Positions 1-11,387 of a stretch of 64,000 nt of DNA are shown piece after piece (the first letter of the stretch is position 1; each line of letters begins with the position of its first letter). The notes under the pieces were generated by a model, which worked only from the letters and a program-made list of their open reading frames with translations, ran no database searches and was not told where the DNA came from. The stretch comes from Haliotis asinina (taxonomy: Eukaryota; Mollusca; Gastropoda; Lepetellida; Haliotidae). The stretch is taken from positions 806,001 through 870,000 of the forward strand of contig NC_090288.1 of NCBI RefSeq assembly GCF_037392515.1, written 5' to 3'. The position numbers and the translations under genes were made by a program.

Positions 1-118
1 GTCATCAACAACATGAGCATCGATCTACGCAATTGGGAACCGATGACATGTGTCAACCAAGTCAGCGAGCCTGACCGCCCGATCCCTACAGTCGTCTCCA
101 CAAGCACAGTCGCGTCAT
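1..118 (+). repeat. Dispersed short repeat, truncated by the window edge (abalone-type)
   Basis: This is the end portion of a dispersed element whose other copy lies at 33700-33918 in reverse orientation. Shared blocks include 'ATCGATCTACGCAATT' and 'CAACCAAGTCAGCGAGCCTGA'-like sequence. I recall this family as very common in Haliotis genomic sequence; that is recall, not a search. It codes for nothing visible and was presumably spread by retrotransposition. The start of the element lies outside the window. Confidence 0.6.
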
Positions 119-652
119 AGTGGGTGTGTTATGAATGTGGCATAGTGGTTGTGTTATGAATGGGACATGAACGATGTGTTATGAATGTGACATAGTGGTT
201 GTGTTATAAATGTGAAATGATCGATGTGTTATAAATGTGACATGATCGATGTGTTATGAATGTGAAATGATCGATGTGTGATAAATGTGAAATGATCGAT
301 GTTTTAAGAATGTGACATGATCGATGTGTTATGAATGTGACATAGTGGTTGTATTATAAATGTGAAATGATCGATGTGTTATGAATGTGAAATGATCGAT
401 GTTTTTAGAATGTGACATAGTGGTTGTGTTATATATGTGACATGATCGATGTGTTATGAATGTGAAATGATCGATGTTTTATGAATGTGAAATAATCGAT
501 GTGTTATGAATGTGACATAGTGGTTGTGTTATAAATGTGACATGATCGATGTGTTATGAATGTGAAATGATCGATGTTTTGTGAATGTGGAAAGATCGAT
601 GTGTTAAGAATGTGACATAGTGGTTGTGTTATAAATGTGATGTGGTCGATGT
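119..652. repeat. 25 bp minisatellite, about 21 units
   Basis: Units have the form 'GTGTTATGAATGTGACATAG' followed by TGGTT, or ATGATCGAT in place of the last part. Two alternating variants (ATAGTGGTT and ATGATCGAT) are mixed irregularly. Units differ by several substitutions, so the array looks older than the large satellites further along. It follows directly on the dispersed repeat at the window edge. Confidence 0.85.
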
Positions 653-1354
653 GTTGATCTGGGCCCCATGGTTGTTCCTCCTCCCATATATGACACCTGC
701 CAGGGAGGAGACACAACAATAGTGTCATCACGGTAACCCGGATGTTGCAGTTGATTCTTATCTACTTCATTTACTGTTGTTGACTTAGTGTGGCAGCATG
801 CTGTCCCCGATTTATGCAGTAGCTCTGAGCTGCTGTCACCAGCCAGATGCTGACGTGTTCCTCATATATTCACTTGTTTCACGTTTACCTTTTTTCTGTG
901 TTTGATCACAAATTCACCCGGGGAAAATTTAAATAAATTATGGACATATTCCATCCTTAAGGACACTGAGTCACACCTTACTCGCAAGCACTATCACTGT
1001 CATTGCAAAGATATATTTCGTCGGATAAATTGATTTCTATACTTTTTCTCGTAGGCAATTTCCATTTGTCCTTTTCAGTGTATAGACAGTTCCAGCCCAT
1101 GACATAGGCAAAGATAGATTTTCTATCGAGGAAGATGTATAACATATTCTACTCAAAGGTCGCTTATATGCTTTGAAGAAAAAACGCAACATCCCACTTA
1201 CAAAGATTAAGTTTCCCCAAGAGGACCTAGGTGTCGCGTTGACTAGCGGATGCATGAAATGTGAAATGTCAACCAAAATGTGATCAGCAATCGATATTAG
1301 AAGCAAGCTTCTCAATACAGGTGGTCGACAACGTTCCACAAATGTGACCAATTT
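653..1354. other. Unassigned sequence, no gene recognised
   Basis: I see no convincing coding exon, repeat or RNA gene here. A minus-strand open stretch at 1037-1432 runs into the neighbouring satellite and has no recognisable domain. The last bases before 1355 look like degenerate precursors of the 27 bp satellite unit. Confidence 0.5.
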
Positions 1355-4300
1355 ACCCATACCACAGACATTCCCCATGTTACCCACATCATAGATGTGT
1401 CCCATGTTACCCACATCACAGATGTGTCCCATGTTACCAATACACTAAATATGCACCATGTTACCCACATCATAGATGTGTCCCATGTTACCAATACACT
1501 AAATATGCACCATGTCACCCACATCACAGATGTGTCCCATGTTACCAATACACTAAATATGCACCATGTCACCCACATCACAGATGTGTCCCATGTTACC
1601 AATACACTAAATATGCACCATGTCACCCACATCATAGATGTGTCCCATGTTACCAAAACACTAAATATGCACCATGTCACCCACATCATAGATGTGTCCC
1701 ATGTTACCAATACACTAAATATGCACCATGTCACCCACATCATAGATGTGTCCCATGTTACCAATACACTAAATATGCACCATGTCACCCACATCACAGA
1801 TGTGTCCCATGTTACCAATACACTAAATATGCACCATGTTACCCACATCATAGATGTGTCCCATGTTACCAATACACTAAATATGCACCATGTCACCCAC
1901 ATCACAGATGTGTCCCATGTTACCAATACACTAAATATGCACCATGTCACCCACATCACAGATGTGTCCCATGTTACCAATACACTAAATATGCACCATG
2001 TCACCCACATCATAGATGTGTCCCATGTTACCAATACACTAAATATGCACCATGTCACCCACATCATAGATGTGTCCCATGTTACCAATACACTAAATAT
2101 GCACCATGTCACCCACATCACAGATGTGTCCCATGTTACCAATACACTAAATATGCACCATGTTACCCACATCATAGATGTGTCCCATGTTACCAATACA
2201 CTAAATATGCACCATGTCACCCACATCACAGATGTGTCCCATGTTACCAATACACTAAATATGCACCATGTCACCCACATCACAGATGTGTCCCATGTTA
2301 CCAATACACTAAATATGCACCATGTCACCCACATCATAGATGTGTCCCATGTTACCAATACACTAAATATGCACCATGTCACCCACATCACAGATGTGTC
2401 CCATGTTACCAATACACTAAATATGCACCATGTTACCCACATCATAGATGTGTCCCATGTTACCAATACACTAAATATGCACCATGTCACCCACATCACA
2501 GATGTGTCCCATGTTACCAATACACTAAATATGCACCATGTCACCCACATCACAGATGTGTCCCATGTTACCAATACACTAAATATGCACCATGTCACCC
2601 ACATCACAGATGTGTCCCATGTTACCAATACACTAAATATGCACCATGTTACCAATACACTAAATATGCACCATGTCACCCACATCACAGATGTGTCCCA
2701 TGTTACCAATACACTAAATATGCACCATGTTACCCACATCATAGATGTGTCCCATGTTACCAATACACTAAATATGCACCATGTTACCAATACACTAAAT
2801 ATGCACCATGTTACCAATACACTAAATATGCACCATGTCACCCACATCATAGATGTGTCCCATGTTACCAATACACTAAATATGCACCATGTTACCAATA
2901 CACTAAATATGCACCATGTCACCCACATCACAGATGTGTCCCATGTTACCAATACACTAAATATGCACCATGTTACCAATACACTAAATATGCACCATGT
3001 CACCCACATCACAGATGTGTCCCATGTTACCAATACACTAAATATGCACCATGTTACCCACATCATAGATGTGTCCCATGTTACCAATACACTAAATATG
3101 CACCATGTCACCCACATCATAGATGTGTCCCATGTTACCAATACACTAAATATGCACCATGTCACCCACATCACAGATGTGTCCCATGTTACCAATACAC
3201 TAAATATGCACCATGTCACCCACATCACAGATGTGTCCCATGTTACCAATACACTAAATATGCACCATGTCACCCACATCACAGATGTGTCCCATGTTAC
3301 CAATACACTAAATATGCACCATGTCACCCACATCACAGATGTGTCCCATGTTACCAATACACTAAATATGCACCATGTCACCCACATCACAGATGTGTCC
3401 CATGTTACCAATACACTAAATATGCACCATGTTACCAATACACTAAATATGCACCATGTCACCCACATCACAGATGTGTCCCATGTTATCAATACACTAA
3501 ATATGCACCATGTCACCCACATCATAGATGTGTCCCATGTTACCAATACACTAAATATGCACCATGTCACCCACATCACAGATGTGTCCCATGTTACCAA
3601 TACACTAAATATGCACCATGTCACCCACATCACAGATGTGTCCCATGTTACCAATACACTAAATATGCACCATGTCACCCACATCACAGATGTGTCCCAT
3701 GTTACCAATACACTAAATATGCACCATGTCACCCACATCACAGATGTGTCCCATGTTACCAATACACTAAATATGCACCATGTTACCAATACACTAAATA
3801 TGCACCATGTCACCCACATCACAGATGTGTCCCATGTTACCAATACACTAAATATGCACCATGTTACCAATACACTAAATATGCACCATGTTACCAATAC
3901 ACTAAATATGCACCATGTCACCCACATCATAGATGTGTCCCATGTTACCAATACACTAAATATGCACCATGTCACCCACATCACAGATGTGTCCCATGTT
4001 ACCAATACACTAAATATGCACCATGTTACCCACATCATAGATGTGTCCCATGTTACCAATACACTAAATATGCACCATGTCACCCACATCATAGATGTGT
4101 CCCATGTTACCAATACACTAAATATGCACCATGTCACCCACATCACAGATGTGTCCCATGTTACCAATACACTAAATATGCACCATGTTACCCACATCAT
4201 AGATGTGTCCCATGTTACCAATACACTAAATATGCACCATGTCACCCACATCACAGATGTGTCCCATGTTACCAATACACTAAATATGCACCATGTTACC

Positions 4301-5597
4301 CACATCATAGATGTGTCCCATGTTACCAATACACTAAATATGCACCATGTCACCCACATCACAGATGTGTCCCATGTTACCAATACACTAAATATGCACT
4401 ATGTTACCCACATCATAGATGTGTCCCATGTTACCAATACACTAAATATGCACCATGTCACCCACATCACAGATGTGTCCCATGTTACCAATACACTAAA
4501 TATGCACCATGTCACCCACATCATAGATGTGTCCCATGTTACCAATACACTAAATATGCACCATGTCACCCACATCACAGATGTGTCCCATGTTACCAAT
4601 ACACTAAATATGCACCATGTTACCAATACACTAAATATGCACCATGTCACCCACATCACAGATGTGTCCCATGTTACCAATACACTAAATATGCACCATG
4701 TTACCAATACACTAAATATGCACCATGTTACCAATACACTAAATATGCACCATGTCACCCACATCATAGATGTGTCCCATGTTACCAATACACTAAATAT
4801 GCACCATGTCACCCACATCACAGATGTGTCCCATGTTACCAATACACTAAATATGCACCATGTTACCCACATCATAGATGTGTCCCATGTTACCAATACA
4901 CTAAATATGCACCATGTCACCCACATCATAGATGTGTCCCATGTTACCAATACACTAAATATGCACCATGTCACCCACATCACAGATGTGTCCCATGTTA
5001 CCAATACACTAAATATGCACCATGTTACCCACATCATAGATGTGTCCCATGTTACCAATACACTAAATATGCACCATGTCACCCACATCACAGATGTGTC
5101 CCATGTTACCAATACACTAAATATGCACCATGTTACCCACATCATAGATGTGTCCCATGTTACCAATACACTAAATATGCACCATGTCACCCACATCACA
5201 GATGTGTCCCATGTTACCAATACACTAAATATGCACTATGTTACCCACATCATAGATGTGTCCCATGTTACCAATACACTAAATATGCACCATGTCACCC
5301 ACATCACAGATGTGTCCCATGTTACCAATACACTAAATATGCACCATGTCACCCACATCATAGATGTGTCCCATGTTACCAATACACTAAATATGCACCA
5401 TGTCACCCACATCACAGATGTGTCCCATGTTACCAATACACTAAATATGCACCATGTCACCCACATCATAGATGTGTCCCATGTTACCAATACACTAAAT
5501 ATGCACCATGTCACCCACATCATAGATGTGTCCCATGTTACCAATACACTAAATATGCACCATGTCACCCATACCATAGATGTGCCCCATATTCCTC
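1355..5597. repeat. 27/54 bp satellite, about 157 monomers
   Basis: Two related 27-mers alternate: one has the core CATGTTACCAATACACTAAA, the other the core CCACATCAYAGATGTGTCC. They usually pair as a 54 bp dimer, with scattered single insertions of the first monomer (for example near 2649, 2780, 3781, 4617). Because 27 is a multiple of three and the unit lacks stops, an open frame of about 1,400 codons runs on the plus strand, and frames of up to about 1,020 codons run on the minus strand. Variation includes Thr/Ile changes and both sense and antisense are open, so I read this as satellite, not protein. A block at about 3780-4617 recurs at 4617-5453, exactly 837 bp (31 monomers) away, including a private T at 4400 and 5237. 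Confidence 0.95.
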
Positions 5598-6045
5598 CAT
5601 ACAGTTAACCCTGTACCTCATGCCACTGGTGTGCGCCACGATAAATGTATTATAAATTTAACCTGATTTAACCAATATAATGTCCCCGTACCTCAAGTAC
5701 AATAGAAGGTTATAAGCAATGATTTCTAAAATCCAGTCAATAACCCACTCACGCTCTGATTACTATTGATTAGTGTAACAAATGGGTTTTGACAAACAAA
5801 ATAGGTTTATTTACAACTCGTCAATGTTTTGAACAAGAAATGTACATATACAGTCGGTTCATGCCCACCTAGCCCCAAACTGGCTGTAACTAGTCTGTTG
5901 TACAAACAAAGACGTTGGGTTATGTGGGAATGGTTATAGCGTTCAGGGATTAGTCGTACTAAATAAACACAAACTTCTATACAGACTGATATAGTCATAC
6001 ACTTTATAATTTATAAGTCGACATTTATTAAGTAGGAAGCAGCAT
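5598..6045. other. Unassigned AT-rich sequence
   Basis: Nothing recognisable between the satellite and the transposase fragment. A minus-strand open stretch at 5807-5998 has no domain and no coding character. Confidence 0.45.
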
Positions 6046-6490
6046 CTACAAACATGACATCAATTTCGCAACATCGGTATCTGGTCTTGAATCTGCACGA
6101 TCTCTATACTTATTCTTCTTGTACTTCAGTCTACCTGTGACCTGGAGATGGATTATTAAAATTTCATTCTTGGTCTGTGTGCTTTTGATGACATTGATAA
6201 ACTTGTACAGGTTAGGATGGGATGTCTTGATGGCGTTATTGAGCTTATGGTGCCACCCTTCAAGATGGTTTGTTGTACAGGGGCCCTGAGTGTCAAAGTG
6301 GTTCCACGTCTGGCGATCTTTCTGAACCCACTTCTCAGTAACATAGTCCGCAAACCTATCTTTGTCGGGTACTTCTGATGGTCGGTCTTACTGGGGCTGA
6401 ACCCATACATCGTCTAGTTTCTCTAATGGCTCTAGCGGTATGACTGTTGCATGTCTGATGAATTTGTTGGATCGGGAATGTCTCTGTGGG
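6046..6490 (-). pseudogene. Mutator-like (MULE/FLYWCH-associated) transposase C-terminal fragment
   Basis: Read on the minus strand from about 6490 down to a TAG at 6046-6048, one frame carries a run with the signature T-N-H-L-E-G-W-H followed by K-L-N-N and, about 10 residues later, H-P-N-L-Y-K-F-I. The 'TNxxEGWHxxLN...HPNLWxFI' pattern is familiar from the C-terminal part of MULE-type transposases and their domesticated relatives. The frame continues through a basic K-Y-K-K-N-K-Y-R-D segment to the stop. An in-frame TAA interrupts it just upstream of the conserved block (near 6390), so this copy is broken. The catalytic DDE core is not visible here. A CCCCACAG near 6490 could be a splice acceptor, so an exon of a host-like gene is the alternative. 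Confidence 0.55.
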
Positions 6491-7147
6491 GAGCTCAATG
6501 CTGCATTTTCAAAGTCGAGAAAAACATTGCAGAAGTGTACATAAATATATCATTCACGATTTTGGTAACTTCAGTAGGACGGGGGTCACTCTGGTTGTGG
6601 TTCTGGTCTGACTTAACATAGGCAGCGTTCTGCGCCGTAGCTGTTGCTCGACAACCCATGTGATGATGTCTACTGTGTCCGTATGCCTGTTCTTAACGCC
6701 AAACTGAAAGCCATTGTAGACTAGAAATTGTCAACCTTTAAGGTTATCAATATACCTGAGCGTTTGCGATTTTGAGAGAAGCTGTCTAAGTTGTATGAGT
6801 TTTTATAATATGAACTGGATGACGCTGAGTGAAAGATAGTGAGTGGACGCTCACCCATGGCAATATCTTTATCCAAGGTAGTGGATGATAAAGAGTGGAC
6901 ACTCACTCAAGATATCGGGGAAACAGGCTATAACTCAGAGCGTTAATCCCGTGTAACAACACTGCTCCTTTGGGCTTGGGACCTAGTGGGAATAGGGAAA
7001 AATAGATTTGGGGCTAGGCGGGAATAGGAGACATCGAATTTTGGGCTAGGCGGGAGGACACCATACAGTTGATTTCACATGTATCACTTCATCAATGCAT
7101 TCATTTGAATAACTTGTTTGAGTGGCATTTTAGAAGTTGAGGTGTAC
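6491..7147. other. Unassigned sequence
   Basis: No gene recognised. A minus-strand frame at about 6570-6720 might be a further fragment of the transposase-like sequence to its left, but I see no diagnostic motif. A short imperfect duplication (tggg-actagg-like segments) lies near 6970-7060. Confidence 0.35.
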
Positions 7148-7277
7148 AAATAGGACAAATTGTTATGGATAACAACTTCTTTATTGCGTGATTGTGACGT
7201 TTCGGTACAAGAATCTGTACCGAAACGTCACAATCACGCAATAAAAAAGTTGTTATCCATAACAATTTGTCCTATTT
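7148..7277. repeat. Near-perfect hairpin (fold-back), 61 bp arms
   Basis: Arm 7148-7208 is the reverse complement of arm 7217-7277 with one mismatch, around an 8 base spacer (7209-7216). The inner arm ends contain GTACCGAAACGTCACAATCA. It has the shape of a fold-back MITE or a pair of head-to-head element ends. No clear target duplication flanks it. A transcript would fold into a long hairpin. Confidence 0.85.
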
Positions 7278-7527
7278 ATTGGAATAATTCATCAAAACTC
7301 AACACACATTTCGACAAAAGAATGTAAACCACTACCCAAAAATGACAACCTGTTGAATGAGGAAAGTAAGATAGTTTATGGATAGTCACCTGTTTGTTAC
7401 ATACATGATGCGACTTTTCGTTTCTTATACCGTTGTAAAGCAAGAGTGAAATACTACAGCGCAGAGGGACGTAAATACATCAAGAGGGATTAACGCTGAT
7501 GTCCAGCTGATAGGTATGTTTCTCGAC

Positions 7528-8178
7528 CAGTCTGAGTAAACTTATCCTCAGTACTTTTCGTTACACTCCACTACTGAGTCTAACAAACCTTATGGGAGAT
7601 CACGTCAGGTAACCCTTGAGAATGACCAGTCAAAACACCTTGAGAATGACCAATCAGAACACAGCTTACCAAATCGCGAAAGTGGACATTCGCACATACC
7701 TTTTGAACTTTTTATCTCGAAAAGGTTCGTACCGAATGCGATTCCGAATGCTATTTAGCGTGCGCTTGCTTCCGGGTGATGCACACGGCGTACGTACAAC
7801 CATGACAACGGTGAGTAAACAGTTGCTGAAAGTAGTGTTTTTGGCAATATTCAAGGATGTTATCTTGTGAAAATATTAGCTAATGGTAACCATGTCAACA
7901 AAAACCCCAAAGTGTTTATACTGCAGGTCAAATAACTGTGTTATATGCGGATTTTTGTTTGTGGAGAGATCTGTGTCAGAGACCTGAATATTTTGAAAAT
8001 CCCTCCGATCGCTAAATAGTAGCCGTTGTCTGACTGGTTAAATCTATTTAACCGTCACACGTTTGATTGGACGGTCATTGGTTGCTCAAAGGTTACCTGA
8101 CGCGACCTTCTACTATGTTTTGTTAGACTCAGTGGTGGAGTGTAACGAAATACGCTGAGACTAAGTTTATTTAGACTG
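7528..8178. mobile_element. Non-autonomous DNA transposon (long-TIR MITE), 651 bp
   Basis: The ends form inverted repeats of roughly 95-100 bp at about 80% identity: left 7528-7627 starts CAGTCTGAGTAAACTTA, right 8080-8178 reads the same in reverse (CAGTCTAAATAAACTTA). Both contain TTCGTTACACTCCAC and GAGTCTAACAAA. A perfect 10 bp direct repeat GTTTCTCGAC flanks the element (7518-7527 and 8179-8188); taking one terminal C as part of the TIR gives an 8 bp duplication. Long TIRs with 8-10 bp duplications fit MULE-type elements; 8 bp would also fit hAT. The interior has no transposase, but an 18 bp palindrome (GGTTAAAT-CT-ATTTAACC) lies near 8036. Confidence 0.85.
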
Positions 8179-8188
8179 GTTTCTCGAC

Positions 8189-8605
8189 GAAGACTGTCGG
8201 GCAGGATGTGAGTGATGTAGAGACTCGTTTAGTACATCCCTGTGTTAAGGTCTCTTTTAACTCCTGAAATATGACAAGAAAAAAACGTTTGGAACAATTT
8301 TACAAGAACAAATTGAAACTGTAACGAATTAAAAATAGATGCAAACATTGACCTTTATCAACATATTTGTCGGACTTGGGGTGTTTCCATTTTCATATAT
8401 CACCATGACACGGTTGGTGTTTGGGGTAGGGGTGGTGGTGTGTGGGGTGTGGGGTGTGGGGTGTGTGTTCACATATCACCATATCAGGGATGATGTTACC
8501 CGGTATATGTTTTCATATATATGTACATACTATACATATATATTTTGTATATGGGCCACTGGCCTTCATGCAATAGACTGATTGATTTGATTTTTGTGTG
8601 TCACA
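8189..8605. other. Unassigned sequence with a G-rich tract
   Basis: No gene recognised. At 8423-8461 there are five GGGG runs separated by short T/G spacers on the plus strand, the composition expected of a potential G-quadruplex. Confidence 0.4.
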
Positions 8606-8772
8606 TAGGGGCAACATCACCGACAGAGGGACAACATCACCGACAGAGGGACAACATAGGTGACAGATGGGAAACATCAGTGTCAGGGAGAAAATACGTG
8701 ACATAGGGTCAATATCAGTGACAGTGGGGCAACATAGGTGACAGAGGGGCAACATCAGAGATATTGGGGCAA
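8606..8772. repeat. 20 bp minisatellite, about 8 units
   Basis: The unit is close to GACAGAGGGACAACATCACC, with the later copies more diverged (GACAGTGGGGCAACATAGGT). It is short and degenerate, with no coding evidence. Confidence 0.8.
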
Positions 8773-8949
8773 CATTTTTTTAAAAGTAATGTTACATTTT
8801 AATTACCACATTCTCCCAACTCAACACAAAATATTCATGACCATGATGGAAGATTGCTCCATTTTACTACATAACACTCAGAGGCAGGGTTAGGTTAGCA
8901 GTAGCCATATCGTGACAAGTATGCGTCAGCTGCACACATAATTATATAA

Positions 8950-9864
8950 AGCTAACATACCCTGCTGCGATCTACAGAACCTGACATGCCCTGCTGTCAT
9001 CTAAGTATGCTGACATAGAATGCTGTCATCTATAGGATGTTAACATACCCTGCTGTCATCTACAGAAGCTGACATACCCTGCTGTCATCTAAGTATGCTG
9101 ACATAGAATGCTGTTATCTATAGATGTTAACATACCCTGCTGCCATCTACAGAACCTGACATACCCTGCTGTCATCAACAGCTGACATACCCTGCTGTCA
9201 TCTAAGTATGCTGACATAGAATGCTGTCATCTATAGACGTTAACATACCCTGCTGTCATCTACAGAAGCTGACATACCCTGCTGTCATCTAAGTATGCTG
9301 ACATAGAATGCTGTCATCTATAGATGTTAACATACCCTGCTGTCATCTACAGAAGCTGACATACCCTGCTGCCATCTAAGTATGCTGACATAGAATGCTG
9401 TCATCTATAGATGTTAACATACCCTGCTGCCATCTACAGAAGCTGACATACCCTGCTGCCATCTACAGATGCTGACATACCTTTCTGTTATCTGCAGAAG
9501 CTGACATACCCTGCTGCCATCTACAGAAGCTGACATACCCTTCTGTTATCTACAGATGCTGACATACCCTTTTGTTATCTACAGAAGCTGACATACCCTG
9601 CTCTTATCTACAGAAGCTGACATACCCTGCTGCCATCTTCAGAACCTGACATTCCCTGCTGCCATCTACAGATGCTGACATACCCTTCTGTTATCTGCAG
9701 AAGCTGACATACCCTTCTGTTATCTACAGATGCTGACATACCCTTTTATTATCTACAGAAGCTGACATACCCTGCTCTTATCTACAGAAGCTGACATACC
9801 CTGCTGCCATCTACAGATGCCGACATACCCTGCTGCCATCTACAGATGCTGACATACCCTGCTG
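8950..9864. repeat. 29 bp minisatellite abutting an exon edge, about 31 units
   Basis: Units on the plus strand read CTGACATACCCTGCTGTCAT plus CTACAGAAG, with a frequent variant ACATAGAATGCTG. On the minus strand most copies contain CAGCAGGGTATGTCAGC, which has the form of a splice donor (CAGG then GTATGT). The array touches the 3' end of the minus-strand exon 9858-10288, and the first unit includes that exon's last bases. The array may therefore have grown from the exon-intron junction. Period 29 is not a multiple of three. Confidence 0.9.
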
Positions 9865-10288
9865 TCCCGTTGACACCTCTCCCGTCATGCCAGGCACCGG
9901 TCAGGTGGGTCTTTTCATTGTTCATCTTGTGTGAGAGGGGTCCACAGCAACAACTGACCCTCTGACAGTACAGACAGGCGTGGTAAACAACCCACCGCAT
10001 GATGAGCAGCATCACCACAGACACAATCAACACAATCCCGCCCAAGATGACGATCACGGGAACCAGCCAGGCGTCACTCAGCTTGTCATCATACCAAACA
10101 GCCGCTAACACTTCAGGGTCGAAGAACGATTTAGTTCGAATACTAAGGATGTTCTGTGTCGATGCCATGGTCGGTGTTGCTATGGTGATGTTGTGAGTTG
10201 CTGCGGAAGCGTTGTGAGTGTGTGAGAAGGCCGCTGGACCGACGTCGTTGTTGCGCATCATGCTGCAAGATTTTCTGGATACCTTGAT
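9858..10288 (-). CDS. Membrane-protein exon, copy 1 (single-pass transmembrane, Cys-rich juxtamembrane)
   Basis: I do not recognise the family, but it is clearly a paralogue of the exon at 16402-16846. Counting from the Met at 10261: residues 1-45 are Ser/Thr/Asn-rich with N-glycosylation sequons at N17 and N24; a conserved FFDPEVLAAVW block follows at 46-56; a hydrophobic helix spans about 64-88 (AWLVPVIVILGG..); cysteines sit at 96, 99 and 104-106, good palmitoylation candidates; the tail carries EKTHLT at 116-121. This predicts an extracellular N-terminus and a short cytosolic tail. The start at 10288 assumes a CACAG acceptor; TTGCAG just before the Met is the alternative. Open reading continues past 9858 into the minisatellite, but ACAGCAGG/GTATGT there looks like a donor. 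Signal peptide and last exon are not identified. Confidence 0.6.
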
Positions 10289-10479
10289 CTGTGATGGTCA
10301 TACGAACTATGGGCACCCGAAGTCCTGAAACTAATAGAATGCCTGACATGTCAACAGTATACTAAGGTCTTTGTTTGACGCACGAAGATACCAATGTCTC
10401 CTGTATGCCCGGATCCAACAGGTAATGACAAGCTGATACTATGTTAACAACTTATACACGATGTTCCACACACCTGTAG
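10289..10479. other. Probable intron sequence upstream of copy-1 exon
   Basis: On the minus strand this lies 5' of the membrane-protein exon. Candidate acceptors are TTTCAG near 10320 and CACAG at 10289. An in-frame stop TGA just upstream of the CACAG supports an exon edge close by. Confidence 0.35.
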
Positions 10480-11325
10480 TCACGGTAAAATCTGTTACCA
10501 ACGTTACACCTACAGGCAATGCTATGCATGTAACCCATGTTACAAGCACAATCAGTGCTACACATATAATCAAATTTACAGCTGTAATGAAAGTTACCCT
10601 GTAATAGTGTTTCGCCTGTAATCAACGTTACACCTGCAATCAGTTTTGCATCTGTAATCAGTGTTATACCACTTATTACTGCTACACCTGTAATCAGTGA
10701 CAGCCTGTAATCAGTGTTACACCTGTACTCAGTGTTACACTTGTTATCAGTGATATACCTGTAATCAGTGTTACAACTGTAATCGGTGCTATACCTGTAA
10801 TCAATGTTACATCTGTAATCAGTGTTACACCCACAATCAATGTTACACTTGTAATCAGTGATATACCTGTAATCAGTGTTACAACTGTAATCGGTGTTAT
10901 ACCTGTAATCAGTGCTACAGTTGTAACCAGTGTTACAATTGTAATCCGTGTTACACCTGTAATCAGTGTTTTAACTGTAATCAGTGTTACACCTGTAATC
11001 AGTGTTCCAGTGTTACAACTGTAATCCGTGTTACACCTGTAACCAATAGTACACCTGTAATCAATGGTACACCTGTAATCAATGGTACACCTGTAATCAG
11101 TGTTACACCTGTAATCAATGGTACACCTGTAATCAATGGTACACATGTAATCAGTGTTACACCTGTAATCAATGGTACACCTGTAATCAATGGTACACCA
11201 GTAATCAATGGTACACCTGTAATCAATAGTACACCTGTAATCAGTGTTACACTTAGAATTATCGTTACGCCTGTGATCAGTGTTACATCTGTAATCAAAG
11301 TTACACTTGTAGTCAATGTAGCTTA
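10480..11325. repeat. 18 bp minisatellite, about 45 units
   Basis: The plus-strand unit is TTACACCTGTAATCAGTG with many substitutions (GTTACAACTGTAATCGGTG and similar). Minus-strand frames stay open because 18 is a multiple of three and give D-Y-R-C-N/T repeats, but units vary freely without sparing codons. If the candidate exon at 11388-11482 is real, this array lies in the intron between it and the copy-1 exon. Confidence 0.9.
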
Positions 11326-11387
11326 GGCCATACATACAGAAACTGTACTACCTGTCTGCATGAAACAACTGCTGGTTACAGACTTAC

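Noticed and set aside
1355..5597. CRISPR-like regular repeats
   Set aside because: Units abut with no unique spacers and the sequence context is eukaryotic. These are satellites.
1312..5608. Very long proteins (1,403 and 1,023 codons) on both strands
   Set aside because: Produced by a stop-free repeat whose period is a multiple of three; antisense equally open; no domain, splice or non-repeat coding around them.
7666..7870. Small open frames inside the long-TIR element as a transposase
   Set aside because: Short, on both strands, no catalytic or DNA-binding motif.
10694..11335. Cys/Tyr-rich repeat protein (D-Y-R-C-N/T) on the minus strand
   Set aside because: An 18 bp minisatellite; substitutions hit all codon positions.
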